In this document: piece after piece, positions 58,941 to 64,000 of the stretch
Position numbering within the stretch: the stretch's first letter is position 1
Layout of the letters: each line of letters opens with the position of its first letter
Source: Paraburkholderia nodosa DSM 21604
GTDB lineage: Bacteria; Pseudomonadota; Gammaproteobacteria; Burkholderiales; Burkholderiaceae
Assembly (NCBI RefSeq): GCF_000519185.1
Contig: NZ_JAFA01000005.1
Location: forward strand, 229,022-293,021
DNA: 64,000 bases
Direction: 5' to 3'
Made by a program: the position numbers and the translations under genes
Notes under the pieces: model-generated
Seen by the model: only the letters and a program-made list of their open reading frames with translations
Told to the model about the DNA's origin: nothing
Databases searched by the model: none

Positions 58941-60230
58941 GTGCTGACTTCAGGGCTGACTTCACGCCATTCGCGCAGCTTGTGGCTGCGCCCTTTCCGG
59001 TTTCTTTCGGGCGCCGCGCTCGTTGCCCTGGTTTCGCTCGTCGCCGCCTGCGGAGGCGGGGGCGGCAGCAGCGGTAGCAGTAGTAGCAGCAGTTCGAGCG
59101 GCAGCAGTGGCGGCGGCAGCTCAGCGGTTTCCAGTCCCACACAGCAACCCACTGCGGCTACCGCCGCGAACACCGTGGGCGTCGTCGTGAACCGCGGATT
59201 GACCGGCACGCTGCCCAACATTCCCACCGTCAGCGTGACGATTTGCGTGGCCGGCACGAGCACCTGCGAGACCGTCGACAACGTTCAGGTGGATACGGCC
59301 TCGTTCGGGCTGCGCCTGCTCGCGTCGGCGCTGCCGAACCTGTTGAACTCGCTGACTCCCGCCACGGCCAACGGCGGCACGCTCGCCGAATGCACGGCCT
59401 TCGCCGACGGTTACACGTGGGGCACCGTGCGTCCTGCCGACGTCAAGATCGGCGGCGAGACGGCCTCCAGTATTCCGATCCAGGTGATCGGCGACCTCGC
59501 CTCGAATACGGTGCCGTCGGCGTGCGCGGGCTTTGGCAACGCGCAGAACACGGTGCAGGACCTCGGCGCGAACGGCATTCTCGGGATCGGCGTTGCGCCT
59601 TATGACAACATCGGCACGTATTACTCCTGCCCCGGCAACGCGAACTGCGTCACGGCTACGGTCACGCAAACCCAGCTGGTGGCCAACCCCGTGCCCAAAA
59701 TCGGCACGGACGGCAACGGCGTGATCCTCGAGATGGCGCCCGTGTCCGATAGCGGCGCGCCCAGCGCGACGGGCACGCTCGTGTTCGGCATCGGCACGCA
59801 GTCGAACAACGCGATGACCGCCTCGCAAAGCTTCAACACGGACTCGTGGGGCAGGCTCAGCTCCACGTTCAACGGGCGCACGCTCCAGACCTTCCTCGAC
59901 TCGGGTTCGAACGCGATCTTCTTCGTCGACAGCGCCCTGCCGCAGTGCGGCGGCAATCTCGGCACGTTCTATTGCCCAACGTCGACGCAGTCCTTCAGCG
60001 CGGCGCTCGTTTCCAATAACGGCGCAACGACGGGCACCGCGACCTTCAATGTCGCGAACGGGAACGCATTGCTCAGCAGCGGCGCTAACTATGCGGCCAA
60101 CAACCTCGCAGGGCAGTTCGGCTCGTCGGCGGACCTCGACCTCGGGTTGTCGTTCTTCTATGGCCGCTACGTCTACTACGGCATGGACATGACCGCGTCC
60201 GGGGGCAAGGCGCCCTACGTCGCGTTCTGA
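58941..60230 (+). CDS. DUF3443 lipoprotein, possible pepsin-like aspartic protease fold
   Basis: A 429-residue lipoprotein with lipobox LVAAC (C37) and a Ser/Gly-rich tether (about 38-65). The rest matches the landmarks of a bilobal aspartic protease in order. These are VQVDTASFGLRLL (D118) for the first active-site loop, WGTVRPADVKIGGETASSIP resembling the flap strand region, GANGILGIG (cf. pepsin FDGILGLA), GTLVFGIGTQSNN (cf. VIFGGID), and TFLDSGSNAIFF (D320) for the second loop. The end, DLGLSFFYGRYVYYGMDM, resembles ILGDVFIRQYYTVFD. The 202-residue spacing of the two aspartates compares with 183 in pepsin. The first loop reads DTA rather than DTG. Activity is an inference. It is paired with DUF2844 and placed inside the flagellar locus. 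Confidence 0.82.
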   Translation: MLTSGLTSRHSRSLWLRPFRFLSGAALVALVSLVAACGGGGGSSGSSSSSSSSGSSGGGSSAVSSPTQQPTAATAANTVGVVVNRGLTGTLPNIPTVSVTICVAGTSTCETVDNVQVDTASFGLRLLASALPNLLNSLTPATANGGTLAECTAFADGYTWGTVRPADVKIGGETASSIPIQVIGDLASNTVPSACAGFGNAQNTVQDLGANGILGIGVAPYDNIGTYYSCPGNANCVTATVTQTQLVANPVPKIGTDGNGVILEMAPVSDSGAPSATGTLVFGIGTQSNNAMTASQSFNTDSWGRLSSTFNGRTLQTFLDSGSNAIFFVDSALPQCGGNLGTFYCPTSTQSFSAALVSNNGATTGTATFNVANGNALLSSGANYAANNLAGQFGSSADLDLGLSFFYGRYVYYGMDMTASGGKAPYVAF

Positions 60231-60472
60231 AATTGCAGGCGCTCCGGGGGCGTTTGCCGTGAAGTTTGCGGCCCGCGAGCGCGTGCGCGCATCGCGCGCC
60301 GGCGTTCGCCGGTGATGCCGCCCCGGTTCCATCGGCCGAAATACCCTGATTTCCCCGTTCTACTCCGTCAATCGCTGCTTGGCTCCGGCGGCAATAATCG
60401 CTGTCACTGAAAAAGGGCGCGCGCCAGCCGCGCAGCCGCGACGAGCGGCGCGTGCCCGCGACCGGAGCATGC

Positions 60473-61804
60473 GTGGCTGAGGACAGCGACCTCGAGAAAA
60501 CCGAATCCGCCACTCCCAAGCGCCTCGAAAAGGCGCGGGAGGAGGGGCAGGTTCCGCGTTCCCGGGAGCTGGCGACGTTCGCGCTGCTCTCGGCGGGCTT
60601 CTATGGCACGTGGATGCTCTCCGGCACGATCGGCGAGCATCTGCAGGCCATGATGCGCGGCGCGTTCACGTTCAATCACGCGGGGGCGTTCGAAACAAGC
60701 CGCATGCTCATCGGCGCCGGCGTCGCCGCGCGCGAGGGGCTCATGGCGCTCATGCCGGTGCTCGCGCTCACGGGGCTCGCCGCGCTGCTCGCGCCGATGG
60801 CGCTCGGTGGCTGGCTCATCTCGACGAAGGCGCTGCAGCCGAACTTCGGCCGCCTCAATCCGATGTCGGGCCTGGGGCGGATCTTCTCCGTGAACGGGCC
60901 GATCCAGCTCGGCATGTCGCTCGCCAAGACGCTCGTGGTGGGCGTGATCGGCGGCTGGGCGCTCTGGAGCCGGCGCGACGAGATCCTCGGACTCGCCATG
61001 CAGCCCGCGCCGCGCGCGTTCGCCGACGCGATGCATCTGATCGGCGTGTGCTGCGGCATGACGGTCGCCGGCATGTTCGTGGTCGCCGCGCTCGACGTGC
61101 CGTACCAGCTCTGGTCGTACTACCGCAAGCTGCGCATGACCAAGGAAGAGGTCAAGCGCGAGCACAAGGAAAACGAAGGCGATCCGCACGTGAAGGGGCG
61201 TATTCGTCAGCAGCAGCGCGCCGCCGCGCGCCGCCGCATGATGACCCAGGTGCCCAAGGCCGACGTGGTCGTGACCAACCCGACGCACTTCGCCGTCGCG
61301 CTCAAGTACGCCGATGGCGAGATGCGCGCGCCGAAGGTCGTCGCCAAGGGCGTGAACCTCGTGGCCGCGCGCATTCGCGAGATCGCGGCCGAGAACAACG
61401 TGCCGCTGCTCGAAGCGCCGCCGCTCGCCCGCGCGCTCTATTACAACGTCGACATCAACCGCGAAATTCCCGGGCCGCTCTACGGCGCGGTCGCCCAGGT
61501 GCTCGCGTGGGTCTATCAGCTCAAGCGTTTCCGCGAGCATGGCGGCGACGTGCCGATGGAGCCGACCGACCTCGACGTGCCAGCCGAAATGGACAAGGGC
61601 GCGATGAGCGACGAAGACGAAGCCAGCGAAGCCGACGAAGCCCTCACACCCGAGGAGCGCACGGCCGCCGAGGCCGCCAGTCGCGCGAACGCGGCAAATT
61701 CCACGAACGCAGCGAACGCGGCGAACGCAAACAACGCATCGAACACCGCCGGCCGCGCCGATACAAACCCGGCGCGCGACGGCACTGAAGGAGCAACAGA
61801 ATGA
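60473..61804 (+). CDS. flhB: Flagellar type III export protein FlhB
   Basis: FlhB is the substrate-specificity switch of the export gate. The protein of 443 residues starts AEDSDLEKTESATPKRLEKA, has four spans in the first half, then the cytoplasmic autocleavage domain with NPTH at 269-272 (VVVTNPTHFAVALKYADGEM), the same numbering as in E. coli. The C-terminal tail beyond about 380 is long, acidic and then Asn/Ala-rich (NAANAANANN). GTG 60473 was chosen because homologues start there and GGAG lies six bases upstream. The stop overlaps the flhA start as ATGA. The 242 bases before it show no clear promoter. Confidence 0.96.
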   Translation: MAEDSDLEKTESATPKRLEKAREEGQVPRSRELATFALLSAGFYGTWMLSGTIGEHLQAMMRGAFTFNHAGAFETSRMLIGAGVAAREGLMALMPVLALTGLAALLAPMALGGWLISTKALQPNFGRLNPMSGLGRIFSVNGPIQLGMSLAKTLVVGVIGGWALWSRRDEILGLAMQPAPRAFADAMHLIGVCCGMTVAGMFVVAALDVPYQLWSYYRKLRMTKEEVKREHKENEGDPHVKGRIRQQQRAAARRRMMTQVPKADVVVTNPTHFAVALKYADGEMRAPKVVAKGVNLVAARIREIAAENNVPLLEAPPLARALYYNVDINREIPGPLYGAVAQVLAWVYQLKRFREHGGDVPMEPTDLDVPAEMDKGAMSDEDEASEADEALTPEERTAAEAASRANAANSTNAANAANANNASNTAGRADTNPARDGTEGATE

Positions 61805-63900
61805 ACGCCCGCACCGGTTTCCTCGCGCGGCGCCCGGAGATGCTGCAAAGCACGAATCTGCGCGCGCTGGCGGGACCGATCCTGATCTGCATGATCCTCG
61901 GCATGATGATCCTGCCGTTGCCGCCGTTCCTGCTGGATCTGCTGTTCACCTTCAACATCGCGCTTTCGGTGATGGTGCTGCTCGTCAGCATGTACACCAT
62001 GAAGCCGCTCGACTTCGCGGCGTTTCCGAGCGTGCTGCTGTTCTCCACGCTCCTGCGGCTCTCGCTGAACGTGGCCTCGACGCGTATCGTGCTGCTCGAA
62101 GGCCACACCGGCCCGGGCGCCGCGGGCCAGGTGATCGAGTCGTTCGGCCACTTCCTCGTGGGCGGCAACTTCGCCGTGGGTATCGTGGTGTTCGTGATCC
62201 TCATGGTCATCAACTTCATGGTGATCACGAAGGGCGCGGGCCGTATCGCCGAAGTCTCCGCGCGCTTCACGCTCGACGCGATGCCCGGCAAGCAGATGGC
62301 GATCGACGCCGACCTGAACGCGGGCCTCATCAACGAAGACGCGGCCCGCAAGCGCCGCAGCGAGATTGCCCAGGAAGCCGAGTTCTACGGCTCGATGGAC
62401 GGTGCGAGCAAGTTCGTGCGCGGCGACGCCATCGCCGGCCTGCTGATCATGGTGATCAACATCGTGGGCGGCCTGATCGTGGGCGTCGTGCAGCACGGCA
62501 TGCCGCTCGCCTCGGCGGGCGAGACTTACACGCTGCTCACCATCGGCGACGGCCTCGTCGCGCAGATTCCGTCGCTCGTCATCTCGACGGCGGCCGGTGT
62601 GATCGTCTCGCGCGTGGCGACCAACGAAGACATCGGCACGCAGCTCACCGGCCAGCTCTTCACGAACCCGCGCGTGCTCATGATCACGGGCACGATCATC
62701 GTCATGATGGGCCTGATTCCGGGCATGCCGCACTTCGCGTTTCTGCTGCTCGGCGGCGGCTCGATCCAGCTTGGCCGTACGTTGAAGAAGAACGCCGCGG
62801 CGAAGAAGGCGAGCGCCGTGATCGCGGACGCCGCGCCCGCCGCGCTTGCGCCCGTCGAAAACGCCGAGGCGACCTGGGACGACGTGGCGCTCATCGACAC
62901 GCTCGGCCTCGAAGTGGGGTACCGCATCATCCCGCTCGTCGACAAGAATACCGACGGCGAGCTGCTCAAGCGCATCAAGAGCATCCGCAAGAAGTTCGCG
63001 CAGGAAATCGGCTTCTTGCCGCCCGTCATCCATATTCGCGACAACCTGGAGCTGCGCCCGAACGCCTACCGCATTGCGTTGAAGGGCGTGGAAGTGGGCA
63101 CGGGCGAGGCTTACCCGGGACAGTGGCTCGCGATCAACCCGGGCCAGGTGAGCGCGGTGCTGCCCGGCACGCCGACCACGGACCCGGCGTTCGGCCTGCC
63201 CGCCGTGTGGATCGATTCGAACGTGCGCGAGCAGGCGCAGGTGTTCGGCTACACAGTGGTCGATTCGAGCACCGTGGTGGCGACGCACCTGAATCACCTC
63301 GTCGTCATGCACGCGGCCGAGCTGCTCGGGCGCCGCGAAGTGCAGGCGCTGCTCGAGCGCGTGCAGAAGGACACGCCTTCGCTCGTGGATGACCTCGTGC
63401 CGAAGGTGCTGCCGGTCACGACGCTGCAGAAGGTGCTGCAGAACCTGCTGGAAGAAGGCGTGCCGATCCGCGACATGCGCACGATCATGGAATCGCTCGC
63501 GGAGCACACGCCGCGCATCACCGACGCACACGATCTGACCGCGGCGGTGCGCATCGCGCTCGGCCGCGCGATCACGCAGCAATGGTTCCCCGGCAACGCC
63601 GACATGCAGGTGATGGGCCTCGACGCGAACCTCGAGCGCGTGCTGTCGCAGACGCTCACCTCGGGCCCGAACCCCGGCCTCGAACCGGGGCTCGCGCATA
63701 CGCTGCTCACGCAGACGGAGCAGGCGATGGGGCGTCAGCAGGCGCTGGGTCTCGCGCCGGTGATGCTCGTACAGCATGCGCTGCGGCCCATGCTGTCACG
63801 CTTCCTGCGCCGCAGCCTGCCGCAGCTCAAGGTGCTGTCGTATGCCGAGGTGCCGGATACGCGCAACGTGAAGGTGGTGAACGTGATTGGGGCGCATTGA
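61801..63900 (+). CDS. flhA: Flagellar type III export gate protein FlhA
   Basis: FlhA forms the nonameric export gate. The 699 residues have about eight membrane spans in the first half, including LRALAGPILICMILGMMILP. They also include the FHIPEP-like conserved block LVSMYTMKPLDFAAFPSVLL and a cytoplasmic loop with DADLNAGLINEDAARKRR. The soluble C-terminal ring domain starts near 350 (LIDTLGLEVGYRIIPLVD) and ends VKVVNVIGAH. It overlaps flhB by four bases. A strong terminator follows, so flhF, usually next, must have its own promoter if it lies beyond the window. Confidence 0.97.
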   Translation: MNARTGFLARRPEMLQSTNLRALAGPILICMILGMMILPLPPFLLDLLFTFNIALSVMVLLVSMYTMKPLDFAAFPSVLLFSTLLRLSLNVASTRIVLLEGHTGPGAAGQVIESFGHFLVGGNFAVGIVVFVILMVINFMVITKGAGRIAEVSARFTLDAMPGKQMAIDADLNAGLINEDAARKRRSEIAQEAEFYGSMDGASKFVRGDAIAGLLIMVINIVGGLIVGVVQHGMPLASAGETYTLLTIGDGLVAQIPSLVISTAAGVIVSRVATNEDIGTQLTGQLFTNPRVLMITGTIIVMMGLIPGMPHFAFLLLGGGSIQLGRTLKKNAAAKKASAVIADAAPAALAPVENAEATWDDVALIDTLGLEVGYRIIPLVDKNTDGELLKRIKSIRKKFAQEIGFLPPVIHIRDNLELRPNAYRIALKGVEVGTGEAYPGQWLAINPGQVSAVLPGTPTTDPAFGLPAVWIDSNVREQAQVFGYTVVDSSTVVATHLNHLVVMHAAELLGRREVQALLERVQKDTPSLVDDLVPKVLPVTTLQKVLQNLLEEGVPIRDMRTIMESLAEHTPRITDAHDLTAAVRIALGRAITQQWFPGNADMQVMGLDANLERVLSQTLTSGPNPGLEPGLAHTLLTQTEQAMGRQQALGLAPVMLVQHALRPMLSRFLRRSLPQLKVLSYAEVPDTRNVKVVNVIGAH

Positions 63901-63926
63901 TCGCGCTGCCGCGTCTGAATGAGAAG

Positions 63927-63950
63927 AAGCCCGCTTTTTGCGGGCTTTTT
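63927..63950 (+). terminator. Intrinsic terminator after flhA
   Basis: GCCCGC (63929-63934) pairs with GCGGGC (63940-63945) around TTTTT, and TTTTT follows (63946-63950). The stem ends 50 bases past the flhA stop. Confidence 0.9.
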
Positions 63951-64000
63951 CGTTAGCCGAGCCGCGTGCGGGCCTTCCCGCGCGCAATTTTTCCCCGCCC

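Overview
This window reads as a continuous stretch of chromosome from a Burkholderia sensu lato bacterium (Burkholderia/Paraburkholderia/Caballeronia type). The DNA is GC-rich. The gene order is typical of that group: hemE-priA-putA, a gcvT-gcvH-gcvP operon under a glycine riboswitch, and a flhDC-motAB-che-flhBA flagellar locus beside fliC-fliD-fliT. The assignment rests on protein sequences and gene order read by eye, not on a database search. Most of the window is housekeeping sequence. The accessory parts are about 25.4-32.0 kb and 58.3-60.2 kb.

Layout. 1-9 kb: the 3' end of hemE (heme synthesis), priA (replication restart), a 49-residue membrane protein, putA (proline to glutamate) with two GTTGCA operator half-sites upstream, and a branched-chain amino acid type binding protein. 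9.1-18.8 kb, all on the minus strand: a glycine-inducible unit. It starts with two glycine aptamers joined by an extra hairpin, then an intrinsic terminator, gcvT, gcvH, gcvP, an alginate-lyase-like secreted protein, sdaA and a thiamine-diphosphate enzyme. Together these could take glycine via serine to pyruvate and beyond. 19-25 kb: a lipoprotein, a Gfo/Idh/MocA dehydrogenase, Rep helicase, a di-heme cytochrome c and tRNA-Arg(CCG).

25-35.5 kb: a surface-glycan and flagellin block. Three plus-strand genes (DUF4422-like, a TylC3-type methyltransferase and an FkbM-like methyltransferase) face a 1041-residue protein made of TPRs, an O-GlcNAc-transferase domain and a second glycosyltransferase. 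That gene is followed upstream by fliT, fliD and fliC, with a clear FliA (sigma-28) promoter at fliC. 35.8-44.4 kb: assorted housekeeping genes (aldo/keto reductase, rpsU, tag, a BadF-type kinase, a HAD phosphatase, a histidine phosphatase), an aqpZ gene broken by a one-base deletion, an H-NS-like protein and a GT4 glycosyltransferase.

45-58.1 kb: flhD-flhC, then a FliA promoter and a long motility and chemotaxis operon: motA, motB, a CheY-like gene, cheA, cheW, a chemoreceptor, cheR, cheD, cheB, cheY and cheZ. 58.3-60.2 kb holds a secreted DUF2844 protein and a DUF3443 lipoprotein that looks to me like a pepsin-type aspartic protease fold. flhB and flhA follow and end in a terminator at 63.9 kb. 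The most promising leads are the pepsin-like reading of the DUF3443 protein, the extra hairpin domain between the glycine aptamers, the TPR-OGT-GT fusion beside flagellin, the operator-like repeats before flhD, and the DnaA boxes before priA.
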